Positions 36,549 through 46,849 are shown, counted from the first letter of the stretch. The stretch: 64,000 bases of DNA from Sceloporus undulatus (GCF_019175285.1 NC_056527.1:53429486-53493485), one strand, 5' to 3'. Notes: generated by a model from the sequence alone, not told the origin. Program-made: numbers and translations.

Positions 36549-38504
36549 ATGAATAAACCACACTTATTTGAGCAAGCCTTCCCTGACATTTTAATTTTTT
36601 AAACCTGACATTTATTTTGAACCTTGTAAGGAATGCATGCTAATTTGCATATTGTCTATTTGTGTATATTTTTACATTTTATTGATATGCACCTTGAATT
36701 TAAAATACAAGCAGTATATGCCAACTAACCATCTTGTACAGAACAGCATTACCAACATACCATGCACTTGAAAAATACAGATGGTAATTCTTGCTGGCTG
36801 TATATTTTCAGCTTTCTTTTTTTAAAGAAATGATCCTGGGAGATAAGATGGAGGTCTGAGGCATTTCCTGACACACGATCCTAAGGCTGATCCAACCAGA
36901 CACACCTGCCTCCATCCCAGGAGCCTCCTAATTTTGAAAGGAATGTCTCACCCATTTTACATCATCACACTTAAGCAGACGATAATGTACGCACTTAACA
37001 GTCTCTCTCTTTACACAAAGCTGTTGTAATGTTCATACAGGCTTCTCACACATTCCTCCGTGCTCAGCTACCATTTCCAAAGCCTCATGCAGGGCAGCAG
37101 AGATGGCCAAAAACAGAACTAAAGACCACATGTTACTCATCCCGGGGCTAAATGAATGTAAGGCTGTGACAAAGTCAGATTTTTATAAGACTACAGAACC
37201 AAGAAAAGATATTTAGGCTATTCTTAGTAATCAATCCGTGTCTCAATTTGTCCACCACAAGAAAGATTGTTCTGTTAAGTTTTATTTACGCTTACTAACC
37301 AGTAAATTACTTTCTACTCTTACTTCTCAGGGCGCTAAACAGATAGTTTGGCTATATGACTGCACAAGTCACTTTTCATCTTTAATAATATTAAATTTCA
37401 TGTTGTTTTAAGAACTCTACACATCATGTAATCTATACTCCAGGATTATTTTGATTAAAGTTTGCTATGAGAACTCCCATTGCCTCAACTGAATATGTTT
37501 GCCTAGGGAAAGAAAACTTAGTTACCACAGCTTTCTTTCAGAGTTATAAAAATAATGGGCTGTTCTTTTATCTAAAAATAGGAACAAGCTCCTTCTATTT
37601 TCTAAAGCAGCCTCTAAATAGAGACTTCAGTCAGATTTAAATAGAGGGCATAGATGCACGAACGTATTACCCAATTAAGCCCTAATTATCTAAGTCGTAG
37701 CCAGAAGAATTTACACAGGAACAGACATATAATGGTTGTGCTGAAGGTTTCATTTCAGTTTTCAAGTTCCTGTTCTAAAGGCATTTTTTAAATATAAGCA
37801 GCAAAATAAGAGGAACACACTGCCCACAATGTGAGAAGCAAACCCAGGTCTGAACAGGCACTTCAAAATAGAAAGCAAAAGCTTGTGATAAAGAAACACA
37901 ACACAGCGCATCCAGGAAGAAATGAGTGTACTGTATAAGATTTCAATACAGCTCTTAGATGACCTTCCCACCCAATTTGCAGGCATCCCTACCCCCTTTA
38001 AGAGAGGGGAAATACTGGACTATATACTCTTCAATACAAAACCACTTGTTGATCATTATACTGTCCTGGGGTTGTCTATCTATCCCGGCCAAGTAAGCAT
38101 GACTACTGGAACACCTTTCACTGAAATCACTACTGAAAGACTGTGCATTTCCTACTAAGGACAGCTGGGAAATGGTAACTGATCCATAGTTAGCAGCACG
38201 ACTTGGAGGCACCCAACAACAACAAAACAAGGCTTTGAGATCAGCAGAACTCCCTTGGAAATAATGTGTATTAGGTCTGAAGGGGCTTGATCTTTGTGTG
38301 TGTTGTAGCTCCCCTTCCTAGACTTGTAGAAAACGACCTCTGAGAGGGACTTCCATGCTGTTGCACAACAATGGCTGTAATGAACTTAAAAGGGTGGAAG
38401 AAGGAGGAGCATAGTAGTCCTATTCCGTTCCCTGTGCGGCACCTTTGCTCCTGGCAAATAAGAACCTTCCCATCAAAAGTGGAACTGAGCTGAAAGAGGC
38501 AGCC
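36549..38504. other. ZNRF2 intron 1 near exon 1, no gene recognised
   Basis: AT-rich to about 38300. No exon-like segment is found. Confidence 0.45.
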
Positions 38505-38507
38505 AAA

Positions 38508-38572
38508 GGCTGTGGAATTCTGGGAGTTGGAGTTTGTTGTGGGCCCCAACTCCCAGAATTCCATAGCAGAGA
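38508..38572 (+). mobile_element. Core of the GGCTGCATCCACACT MITE family beside exon 1
   Basis: GGAATTCTGGGAGTTGG and CCAACTCCCAGAATTCC form a perfect inverted repeat around a short loop. The same core lies at 57375-57440. It ends 63 bp downstream of the ZNRF2 exon 1 donor, so it would form a hairpin early in intron 1. Confidence 0.65.
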
Positions 38573-38634
38573 GTGAGACAAAGCCTGAAAGCGCTTCCAA
38601 ACCGGGTTACTTCTCCAGCGCAGCGCCTTTTTAC

Positions 38635-39094
38635 CTCCGAACAGGTGAGGCGAAAGGTGGGCGGGAAGGGAGCCGATGACCAGCCGCGGCCCGCTGCCCC
38701 CTCCTCCGGCTCCTCCGCCTCCAAAGGCCCTCTCCCGTCCCCCTTCCTCGGGGGTGCTGTTGACCGAGTCCTGGGAGCCGTACAGTCCGCCGCCGCCGCC
38801 GCCGCCGCTGCTGTTGTTGGGGATGTTGAAGGCAGAATGGGCGGCGGCTCGAGAAGAGGAGGCAGGGCCGCCGAGGGACCGGCTCCGTGGCGCCGCTACA
38901 GGAGGGACCCCCGTCGACGACGAGGACGCCGCTCCTCCACCTTGTCCCAAATTGTGTCCTCCTTGCGGGGCTAAGTGGGTATACCTCCCTGGCGCCCCGC
39001 CGCCACCGCCGCCGCTCCCAGAAGGCAAGTCCCCGCCGGAATAAGCCCTGGTCCGTCCGTTGGCGGCGGCCGGGCCGCTCTGTTTAGCCCCCAT
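38635..39094 (-). CDS. ZNRF2: ZNRF2 coding exon 1 (N-terminal part of the E3 ubiquitin ligase)
   Basis: ZNRF2 is a membrane-associated RING-type E3 ubiquitin ligase of endosomes and lysosomes, linked in mammals to mTORC1 and the V-ATPase. This exon encodes 153 residues plus one base. It opens with MGAKQSGPAAANGRTRAYSG, essentially identical to mammalian ZNRF2, and Gly2 is the expected myristoylation site. It continues with the conserved PRSRSLGG, YGSQDSVNSTPEE and PRLVIGSLPAHLSPHLFGG segments. Between them lie glycine- and serine-rich linkers, including a run of seven glycines encoded by GGC repeats; these vary between species. The exon ends GGA-G followed by GTAAAA, a donor in phase 1 that fits exon 2. 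An open frame continues past this donor but loses similarity at once, so the splice is the better end. The zinc finger and RING domain lie in later exons. The exon sits in a CpG-rich region with a poly-Gly tract prone to length change. Confidence 0.97.
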
Positions 39095-39162
39095 CGCCTT
39101 GATGCTATCGTCTCTCCTCTCCTCTCCTCCGCTTTGTGTAGTCCCTCTCCTGGCGGGGCGCT

Positions 39163-39351
39163 TCAGCTGGCGGCCCCGGCGTGGCTGAGGAGGCGCCTCC
39201 GTCGCTGAGGGAGCCTGGAAGCAGCCGCAGGGAAGGAGCCCGGAGCGACCTGGGCGCTGAGGAAGGAGGAGGAGGAGGAGCGGGGCGGAGACGTCGCTAA
39301 TGTTGTTGTTGTGGAGGAGGCAGCCGTTGCCTCAACCTCCTTCGCCGCCAT
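39163..39351 (-). promoter_or_regulatory. Possible upstream ORF and YY1-like site in the ZNRF2 leader
   Basis: An ATG at 39351, 257 nt upstream of the ZNRF2 start, has A at -3 and G at +4, a strong initiation context. It opens a 62-codon frame that stops 68 nt before the ZNRF2 ATG, so it would be a non-overlapping upstream ORF if transcription starts further right. The surrounding CAGGATGGCGGCG also resembles the YY1 element often found at or just after start sites of TATA-less CpG promoters. Which role applies depends on the true transcription start, which the sequence alone does not give. The product is Ala/Ser/Thr-rich and looks like translated leader, not a conserved peptide. Confidence 0.4.
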
Positions 39352-39518
39352 CCTGCCCTCCGCCCCGGTTTAAGGAGAAAGGAACGCCGCTTTTCCCCCG
39401 CGCTCACTCGAGTGTGAGGCGACGGGGGCAGCAACGTCCTCTCCCTTTAACGCCCTGTCGCCATAATGAAGGAAGGAGAGAGACAGAGGCTGTTTTCGGC
39501 GGCGGCGGTTACCGAAAA

Positions 39519-39745
39519 CCCCGCCCCTTCTCGTGCTCGCTCGCTCATTGGCTGGGGCTCTCTAACGCGCGCTCCCTGTCCCCGCCCCTTCTCTTTCGCG
39601 CTCGCTCATTCGCTGACACTCTCACTCACGCTCCCTCCTTCCTTATCGTGGTAACAAGCCCCCGTCCCTTCTCTCTCTTGCTCGCTCATTGGCTGGCGCT
39701 CTCTCTCCCTCGCTCCCTCCCTAACAGTCCCCGCCCCTTTCCCTC
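39519..39745. promoter_or_regulatory. Tandem GC-box / inverted CCAAT-box units upstream of ZNRF2
   Basis: Units of about 60-80 bp begin with CCCCGCCCCTTCTC or a close variant (39519, 39579, 39659, 39728). Two of them contain GCTCATTGGCTGG, an inverted CCAAT box (ATTGG at 39547 and 39688). The second unit has a degenerate CATTCGCTG in that place. GC boxes bind Sp/KLF factors and ATTGG binds NF-Y. A related block lies 10 kb to the right at 49545-49700. Confidence 0.6.
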
Positions 39746-39886
39746 CCCCTGAGGAGGGGCCGGCCACGGAGCTTACTATAAGATTACACTCTTATACTGT
39801 AGTCCAGCTATTCCACACAATGGTTCTGGCTGCCTTCTCCTGTTGCATTCTGGGATTTGCAGTTTAAAGGAAGGTCCCAGGCGCGC

Positions 39887-40185
39887 CCATAGAATGGAGA
39901 AAAGCAGCGAGCTGAGGTTCAGAAGACTAGTGGGTGGGGTCAAGGGCGGTGACATGTAAATTTTGGACCAATGAGATGGGAGGAGAGCCCTGACGTCTTT
40001 CCTGGACCCCAGGGCAGAAACTAGGGTTTGTGTCGGGGTCCGTGGAGAGGGCTGAGGGCGAAGGGGGGCCGCCAGGGCCAGAGGGGGAGCGGAGGTCGAG
40101 GCAGGCAGAGGGAGGGCTGGGGTCAGGCCAAGGTCTCACTGTGACCTGGAAGGCCGTCCCAAGGAGAGGGGTCTCTGGGCGGAGA
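39887..40185 (+). repeat. Local repeat copy 1 with GC-box / octamer-like / CCAAT module
   Basis: From GCCCATAGAATGGAGAAAAG this segment matches, in reverse complement, 44020-44345, and its left part matches 50290-50370. At 39943-39973 it carries AGGGCGG, then ATGTAAAT (one change from the octamer), then six bases and CCAAT. It follows the ZNRF2 promoter block directly. Confidence 0.6.
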
Positions 40186-40354
40186 CCTAATTAAGCATCC
40201 ATTGTTAGGCTGCTTTGTGGTTCCAATGTATAATTCTTGCTGCAGGCTGTTCCTGTTAGTACAAAATTAATTTAGGGCTTTGGAATAGGCCTTCTTAATT
40301 TCGCGACTTTCACACGAAAACGGTGACTTTTCAGAGCTTTTCGTGTGATTTCCG

Positions 40355-40454
40355 NNNNNNNNNNNNNNNNNNNNNNNNNNNNNNNNNNNNNNNNNNNNNN
40401 NNNNNNNNNNNNNNNNNNNNNNNNNNNNNNNNNNNNNNNNNNNNNNNNNNNNNN
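40355..40454. other. Assembly gap (100 N)
   Basis: One hundred undetermined bases between the upstream region of ZNRF2 and the CR1-tail tandem array. The round size suggests a placeholder. Confidence 0.99.
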
Positions 40455-40489
40455 TGGGTGGTTATTTTTCTGGATCTGGCAGCCCTTCT

Positions 40490-41560
40490 GACCGCACACT
40501 GGATATGGGAGCGGGTTGGAGGACCTTCTCTGGAAAGGTTCTCTTTGGCCCCTTTGTTGCTTCAGGCTTTGGGGCTTCCTGGCTGGGAGGGGAACGCACT
40601 GAATGACCCTTGGGGTCTCTTCCTAGGAGTCTATGACACTTTGCCTGGAAGACAAGTGTCTTCTTTTCCGGGGGCGCTTCCATACTTTGAGTGGGACAGT
40701 TTCCCCTTCTCCTTTTGGGAAGGGATCTCTATCAAGAGTGCTGCCCCTTCGGGGTGTGGGATGGGGGTCTTCCCAGTAGCAGCCAGGTGCCCCTTCTGCA
40801 TGCTATCCATGCATTCAAGGGCTTTGAGCCTTAATGGCTGGGAGGGGGTTGGACTAGATGACCTTTGGGGTCCCTTCCTTAGGAGTCTATGACTCTTTGC
40901 TTGGGAGAGGAGAGGCCCTGGGACATTTTCCATGCTTTGACTGGGGTCAGTTTCCCTTTGAGTCCCCAGAGAGCCTTCTCCTTCTGAGAAGTGCTGTCTG
41001 GGGAAGTTACTGGCCCCTTTCCTTGCCTGGGATCTTCCCAGTGTCCCTTCCACAGCCCCCTTTGCTTGGAGAAGAGTCCCTGGATATGGGAGCTGGTGGG
41101 AGGACAGTGTTGAGTGCACCAGGCAGCAGGGCATCTGTGGGAGGGCTTTGTGCATTCCTGGCTGGGAGAGGATTGGACTGGATGGAGTCCCATCGAACTC
41201 TAGGAGCCCATGATTCTTTGCTTGGAAGAGGAACATCTTTTTCCCTGGGAGAGCTTCCATACTGAGTGAGGCAGCTTGTTTGTATCTTGGGAGAAGCTTC
41301 TGCATCTGGGAAGGGCTCTCTGGCAGGGGTGCTGTCCCTTGGGGTGGGTGGGACGGGGGTCTTCCCAGAGACAGCCAGGGGCCCCTTCTACATGCCTTCC
41401 ATGCCTTTGAGTGCTGTGTACCTTCCTGGCTGGGAAGGAGTTGGACTGAATGGCCTTTGGGACCTCTTCCTGGAACCCATGACTGCCTGGAAGAGGAGAG
41501 TCGCTCCATGATTTGACTGGGGCCAGTTTCCCTTTGAGTCCACCTAAGAAGCCAGGCCTC
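40490..41560 (+). repeat. Diverged tandem array derived from CR1 3' tails
   Basis: Four units start with CTGGCTGGGAGG or a near copy at about 40580, 40833, 41158 and 41427, so they are about 250-330 bp long. Each is followed by TTGGACTnnATGnCC, GGGGTCCCTTCC and ATGACTCTTTG, the typical end of reptile CR1 LINEs. Between them come CAGTTTCCCTTTGAGTCC and GGTCTTCCCAG segments, also repeated. The array is GC-rich and uninterrupted by other elements. Confidence 0.65.
40631..41509 (-). other. Long open frame antisense to the CR1-tail array (coding status doubtful)
   Basis: An uninterrupted 292-codon frame runs antisense across three array units. It repeats related phrases such as FQAKNHGLL, SQAKSHRLL and PSQEG/PSQP, spaced one unit apart. 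I recognise no protein family, signal peptide or membrane segment. The Pro/Ser/Gln/Lys-rich composition follows from the GC-rich repeat, and the frame shifts before the fourth unit. It is most likely a by-product of the repeat, but its length is notable. No splice sites or promoter could be assigned. Confidence 0.15.
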
Positions 41561-41701
41561 TCTTCCTCAGCCTTGGACCAGACTCCCAGGGGAAGACCTC
41601 TGGCTCTCCTGAGAAGCTTCTGCTCCAGACAATAAGCTCCATGTAAGCCTTTAGTAACTCATTCTGTTTGTAAACCAGTGATATTCCCCCCCCAAAGGGA
41701 A

Positions 41702-41854
41702 GGTGCACCGGTCCTGGAGGCACTGCAATACCAGGTCGATGCGTGCTGGAGTGGATGGAGCAAGCTCCTATTCCATCTCCCAGCTCCAAAAATCCATTTA
41801 ATATATAGTCCTCAAATAGAGGACGTATCAGATATTAAACTGATAAGAACAGAT
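41702..41854 (-). pseudogene. RNU2 pseudogene: U2 snRNA pseudogene, 5'-truncated
   Basis: The reverse complement matches vertebrate U2 snRNA from about nucleotide 35 to near the 3' end: ATCTGTTCTTATCAGTTTAA, CTGATACGTCCTCTA, the Sm-site region, TGGAGC, ATGGAATAGGAGCTTGCTCC, TCGACCTGGTATTGCAGT and the GGTGCACC end. The first third, including the branch-point-pairing GUAGUA, is absent. Scattered substitutions and small indels mark it as a dead copy. No poly(A) follows its 3' end and no U2 promoter is visible at its truncated end. Such copies are common in vertebrate genomes. Confidence 0.9.
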
Positions 41855-42857
41855 TAAACCTTTTATTAGAGAATATTTAGGAATACAGTTTAACATAAAA
41901 CAATAGGTAATACATGTCAAGTCCAAAGAACACAATTGCAAATAAAATACATAGTAATATGATAATATATGAAGAAATTAGATATAAAGCAAATTTCATT
42001 CCTAGGATGCATTAAATTATTAAAACATATTTTAAGTAAAATAGGGCATACTAGGGAGATCAAAATATATATATCCTTTACTTTTAAATCACTGATGGCA
42101 GTCACTAATATATCTATACAGTTGCGTACCATAAAAGGAAAGAGAAAAAGAAGAGAAGGAGGAAGAAGGCAGGCGGAAGAAAAGAAGACTGAAACATCAT
42201 CCTTCCTTTTCTACCAAAACCGCAACTGGTTCCTTATACTGACGATGGCCCAAAATGTGAGAGTTACCAATAGAAGGTTTTATAGAAAGATGGACTTAGT
42301 AGATAAAGTAATTGTGTGATCAAGTTTAGGTAAAGTCAAAGGAACTAGGAGAAAAAATTACGTAGGATTTAATAAACAATGGGAAGCAAACACTGTAGAA
42401 AGAAAATATAAATATGTTTATCTCTGTTAATGCTAATAAAATGTAGTTATACATAATATAAACCCACTTTTCTCATCCTGCATCTTATTTCCAAACTCTT
42501 TTACAATAATCTTGTATTGGAAACCACTCAACCTCAATCATTTCAACATCATTATTATTTAATCAAGCAGTCAGCTGATCCATTTCCATTAATTCTATAC
42601 TTTTTATAGTTTTTTGTGGGTTTTTCGGTCTATGTGGCCATGTTCTATCGTTTTTATTAACCACTCGTGAACTTTAGGTAGTATCTGGCTGAGTGCTAGG
42701 GAATGCTGGGAACTGCAGTTTCCTTTGAAAAATTTTTTCCTACCACCTAAAACAAAAAAAATTAAAAGTTTTAAATTTAAATTGAATATCTCACAAAACT
42801 CCAGTTCCCAGAATGCCCCAGCATTGATCCAGGGCATTGATCCAGGGCAATCAAAGC
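41855..42857. other. Intergenic, partly repeat-derived
   Basis: A-rich sequence. 42130-42200 (AAAGGAAAGAGAAAAAGAAG) may be part of an L1 5' region. 42608-42650 is a fragment of the Penelope-like end. 42825-42850 is a 14-bp tandem duplication. No gene is recognised. Confidence 0.4.
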
Positions 42858-43133
42858 CAGGGCTGGGGAGTAGTGGTGGTTTTGGGGTCACTCCTTGTCC
42901 TTTTCTTAGTGTTAACTCCTACTCCTATTGTACTCCTCAAAGAAAAAAAAAATCCCTAGCATCTAAAACAAAAAAATAAAAGTTTTAAATTTAAATTAGT
43001 GCAATATAATTAAAAAAACCTGTTTCCATTTAAAATAGAATAACAGGAATATGGAGTAACAACTATATTTAGTTACTCCTTATTCCTTCTCCTACTCCAG
43101 AAAACCCTCTTACTCCTTATTCCTCCGCACTGG
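42858..43133 (+). mobile_element. hAT-like MITE with CAGGGCTGGGGAGTAG end, second copy
   Basis: Opens CAGGGCTGGGGAGTAGTGGTGG, like 11743, and contains GGAATATGGAGTAAC and TTACTCCTTATTCC. The right end is degraded. Confidence 0.55.
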
Positions 43134-43364
43134 TGCTTAAAAAAGCCTCTAACTAGATTATTTCTGCAGTGTGTTTTGTTGCTAAGGATCACATTCCCAC
43201 TATGGTTGAAAGTGAAGTGATGATTGGGTTAATACTTCATAATAATAAGTGTAGTCACTTCATTTTTGGCACAATTGTGCTTCCTATTAGTTTGCACCAC
43301 TTCAAAATGCATGTCAATCATCTGTGCATCATCAGTAATGTAAACAGCACCCCGACCTGGGAAT

Positions 43365-43397
<33 letters not shown>

Positions 43398-43410
43398 ATA
43401 TATATATATA
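43365..43410 (+). repeat. Compound (CT)n(GT)n(AT)n microsatellite
   Basis: Three dinucleotide runs in series. Confidence 0.95.
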
Positions 43411-43537
43411 AATTGATAGAAGATTAAGTCCATTGGTTTTGCAGCCTAGGTAATTGCAAGTAGTAAATATAAAGAAAATATATAGGTTGTCGCTTGCATT
43501 GCTGGTGATGCAGAGGTGGCATGGCTTCCCTCCTTCC

Positions 43538-43935
43538 AGATGACTGACATGCATTTTGAGGTGGCGTCAAAAAAGTAGTGATTACAAGGGGAAAATGAAA
43601 ATATCTGCTTCCATGCTGCAAATGGTGGAAGGAGGGAAGGCGAATCCCAAACCGGTTTATTAAATGTAGGTAGAAATGAGCCCTAGGTCTTCCTAAGGGC
43701 CTCCTGCACATGGCAGAGCGACTGTTGCACCCATCATCCACAGAGGCATCCTCCCCTTTCTCTTTTGCTCTGAGTAGAGCTGCTGCAAAGTCCATCGTTG
43801 CCCAAGGCTCCCTCAAAGAGAGAGAAGGAAAGTAGGCTGCTGGGAGCCATTGCTCTGCTGCCTTTTTCTTGCAACAAGATACAAAAAGGCTGAGAAAGAA
43901 GTAAAATCACAGCTGATCTCAAAAATTAGCTTTGT
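43538..43935 (-). repeat. Duplicated block, copy A (empty site)
   Basis: GGTCTTCCTAAGGGCCTCCTGC..GCACCCATCATCCACAGAGGC and CTGGGAGCCATTGCTCTGCTGCC..TTGCAACAAGATACAAAAAGG match 47030-48400. On the minus strand both copies share the frame MREPW..ASVDDGCNS..RRPLGRP. I do not recognise the protein. The block has AGGAAAGT at 43826-43833 where copy B carries a 1.07-kb insertion. Confidence 0.7.
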
Positions 43936-44019
43936 GAGGAAACCTGTAACATCAATACAACGTACAGTCCACATTCTATTCGAGGAGGAAAAGGTAGCCT
44001 AAGAATGGCTGCTTATCTC

Positions 44020-44500
44020 CTTGGCTGCCCAGAGACCCCTCTCCTTGGAACATCCTTCCTGGCCACAGTGAGGCCAGAGCTTGGCCCCAGCCCTCCCACC
44101 GCCTGCCTCAACCGGCCACTCCCCCTCCAGCCCCAGCAGCCCCTTTACCCACGGCCCTCTACACAGCCCATCAGCCACGCCCTCCCTGCCCTCACAGCCT
44201 CGCCTCCAGGGGGATTCTGGGATCCCAGGAGAGACTTCAGGGCTCTCCTCCCATCCCATTGGTCCAAAATTTGCATGGCACCGCCCTTGACCCAACCCAC
44301 TAGTCCTCTGAGCCTCAGCTTGCTGCTTTTCTCTGTTCTATGGCCGCTGGAAGGGAGGTGGGAGAATGGTCTTGCCTCCAGGGAGGGAAACATTGCCACC
44401 TGCTGGCCATGGCAGTGGAACTGCAAGACCGACTGAAGAATTTACATTTTCTTCTCTCCCACCATTGGTCCCAAATTTGCATGGCCCCGCCCTGGGAGGC
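44020..44500 (-). repeat. Local repeat copy 2 (inverted) with two octamer / CCAAT modules
   Basis: This is the reverse complement of the repeat at 39887-40185 and, toward its right end, of 50195-50370. Two modules read ATTGG, ATTTGCAT, then a GC box: 44258-44286 and 44463-44492. The CCAAT-to-octamer gap is 6 bases in the first and 7 in the second. No coding match is recognised in the region. Confidence 0.6.
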
Positions 44501-45244
44501 TCGGCCCAGGAGAAATAGGGCAGCTTCATGGAGACTGATTGATGATTCCCAGGAGTTCACCTCCCTTTTGTGGGTCCCTTTCCTTTGCATCCTTTCCAGA
44601 GAAGACACAGAATTGGAAAACAACAGACAAGCTTCAAGACGTGGCTGGAATGGAGACTTTAAGAAATCTGAGTCATGGAAAATCAGGAGAAGACATGAAT
44701 AAGGAATGAGAATTAATCAATAAATATTGCAAAAATAGAATGAAATAGAATGGAAAACGAAGGATGAAATAAGAATAACAGGATCAGAGAAACTAAGGAA
44801 GCCCTTGGCAATACTGAGGTTAACCAGAAACACAAGAATAAGCGGACGTGGAATGAATTATCAAGATACAACTGTACAATACAAATGTTATCAACATAAG
44901 TACAAAATATGAGATATAAAAAGAATAAAACAGTAACAATTAAAAAGTAGATAGTTGATTTTACTTACTCTCAGTATTGAAACTGCAAACAGCAGGATGA
45001 TAAGTGTATAAATATATAAATGTATAAAAGTAAGGTTAGTAATTTGTATGTTAATAATAATAATAACAATAGACAACCCTGGAGCCCATCATCCCCATGG
45101 ACACCTGGAAAAGGAGAGATTCCTGGTCATCATTCAATGGAAACGAAAGAGAAAAAGAAGAAATTGTATTATATTAAGATGCTTCAGCAATGACTGTCCT
45201 ACAAATTTCAACAATTAAAACTGTAGTATCACCCAAAATATTGT
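44501..45244. other. Intergenic A-rich stretch, possibly L1-derived
   Basis: A-rich plus strand leading directly into the L1 at 45245. No coding motif is clear. Confidence 0.35.
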
Positions 45245-46150
45245 TTCTGAATCAGATGTTACCAATAATACGTAATAAAGAATCCTTTAATACGTAATAA
45301 AGAATCCTTTATGAATTGGCCCAGAGATATTTTGCAGTTCATATGGAAAAGGAGGAAACCCAGGATATCAAAATGATCCAAGATGCCAAGGAAAGAGGAG
45401 GACTGGCTTTACCCGAACTATGGCCTGTTACAGACTGCCAAAATAAAGCTGCTTGGGGTCTCTTTGGAGGTATGCTATTTAAATGATGCATACATCCTAA
45501 GAATCCAGAAGCTGCACCAAAGCTGAACTCCAGTGCTTAGGAATGGAGTGTGGCTTTGGCACGACCTCCGGACTCTTAGGACCCATGCATCATTTAAACA
45601 GCATACCTCCAAAGAGACCCGAAGCAGCTTATTTTGGCAGTCTGTAACAGGCCTTAGTTTATATCCTGATTTGTGTGGTTTGAGTTGGGTCAAAGGCTGG
45701 CTAAAATGGGAAGACAAGAGACTTTTGGAGTAAGGACGTGAAGGGATCAAATTTGACCTACATGCATTTCTTGCTTACGACAAAGAAAAAACAAACCAGG
45801 CATTTAACAACCATTGTGTAAGAAAACCCCTTTTAAGAATTTGGAAGAGAAAATATAAATATAGGATAACGAATAAGATCCTTATGTGGTTATCACCCGG
45901 GAGGCCTTTTACAGGAAGGAAATGGACAGAGATAATAGAAAAACAAGGAAAGGAGATTAAAACAGAGAAAGTAAGAAATATTTGAGGACAAAGCATTCAA
46001 AGTTGGGTGGTTCCACTACAGACAGATTTATGAAAGAGTAAAGTTAGATATTAGAATTCAGGGAATAGTGGAAGGAAAGACAGAAATGGAAGAAATGTTA
46101 TATGGGAGAAATAAGAAAATGATAGAACTATTATACTGTATATAAAAAAA
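45245..46150 (+). mobile_element. L1 LINE, C-terminal ORF2 part
   Basis: QDAKERGGLALPEL, then after the palindromic MITE KDKRLLE-like and FNNHCVRKPLLRIWKRKYK-like segments correspond to the region after the L1 reverse transcriptase. Stops and shifts are present. A 24-bp tandem duplication (AATACGTAATAAAGAATCC) lies at 45266-45312. Confidence 0.75.
45422..45653 (+). mobile_element. Palindromic MITE (GGCCTGTTACAGACTGCC), copy 1, inside an L1
   Basis: 232 bp with ends GGCCTGTTACAGACTGCCAA and TTGGCAGTCTGTAACAGGCC. The arms pair over almost the whole length. It interrupts the L1 ORF2 region at 45245-46150 and is therefore younger than it. Confidence 0.85.
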
Positions 46151-46194
46151 TATTAGGATGGCAAATGGAGAAAGAGGCGGAGAAAGATATAATT

Positions 46195-46395
46195 GGGCCC
46201 GGCCTCGATTAAGAAGAAGAGCCCTCCCTCCAGACCATGCTGGACCTGATTCCCTCCCCCCCATTCCTTTCTTCTTTTGTGTCGTGTCTTATAGATTGTA
46301 AGCCTGAGGGCAGGGAACCGTCTATTATCCCCTCTGTTGTAAGCCACCCAGATTTCCAGAGATTGGGTGGCATATAAATAAATCCTTTTATTATG
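46195..46395 (+). mobile_element. LINE/SINE 3' tail (GTAAGCCTGAGGGCAGGGAA), copy 1
   Basis: TTTTGTGTCGTG, ATTGTAAGCCTGAGGGCAGGGAA, GTAAGCCACCCAGA and GGGTGGCATATAAATAAAT are an L2/CR1-type 3' tail, ending in ATGATGATG repeats. A second copy lies at 54470-54690. Confidence 0.6.
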
Positions 46396-46539
46396 ATGAT
46401 GATGATTAAATGGGCAATCGGCGTTGGACATCCTACAGAAATGTGGGAAAGGATCTGGACTAAGGGACTAAAATATACAGCCTCTCAGGGATTGAGAGGA
46501 AATTGGTACAAAATGTATACATATGTGTCTGGGTATATG

Positions 46540-46544
<5 letters not shown>

Positions 46545-46610
<66 letters not shown>
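46545..46610 (+). repeat. (TG)n(TA)n microsatellite
   Basis: TG to 46590, then AT to 46610. Confidence 0.95.
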
Positions 46611-46849
46611 TGAATAAATGGATGGATAGAATTTATGAAATATCTTTCCTTAAAAACTGATGCAATCTCTTTCTGGAAAAGGCAGGCCCTGTTCTGCCCA
46701 GCTGCCTCTCCCTTAAACCAAAGAAGGCGATCCCAGAACAGTCCTTTTCCTTTTTCCTTTTTCCTCCTTCTCTCTTTCGCTTCCATTGACTGACAGCCAG
46801 GAATCCCACCATTCCTCTTTGCCTCCAGGTGGCGCGCTTTTTACTAGTT

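Larger units (their letters stand above)
38640..39760 (-). promoter_or_regulatory. ZNRF2: CpG-rich promoter region of ZNRF2
   Basis: CG dinucleotides are dense from exon 1 to about 39760, in sharp contrast with the AT-rich intron on the left. There is no clear TATA box near the likely start, and there are several GC boxes (CCCCGCCCC), as expected of a housekeeping-type CpG-island promoter. The start site probably lies between about 39350 and 39480. Confidence 0.75.

Noticed and set aside
38420-38634. Continuation of the ZNRF2 frame past residue 153
   Set aside because: Similarity to ZNRF2 stops exactly at GGA-G/GTAAAA, and exon 2 completes the split codon.
38573-39044. Plus-strand frames of 122-133 codons over ZNRF2 exon 1
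   Set aside because: They are antisense shadows of the GC-rich exon; the minus strand matches ZNRF2.
39300-39752. Plus-strand frame of 150 codons upstream of ZNRF2
   Set aside because: It runs through the GC-box/CCAAT promoter units and has a repetitive Pro/Ser/Arg composition without family resemblance.
40323-40892. Plus-strand frame of 189 codons
   Set aside because: It is continuous only because the 100-N gap is read as open.
40490-41560. Possible CRISPR-like or protein-repeat gene in the tandem array
   Set aside because: Units are long, diverged and carry CR1 tail motifs; this is a eukaryotic repeat.
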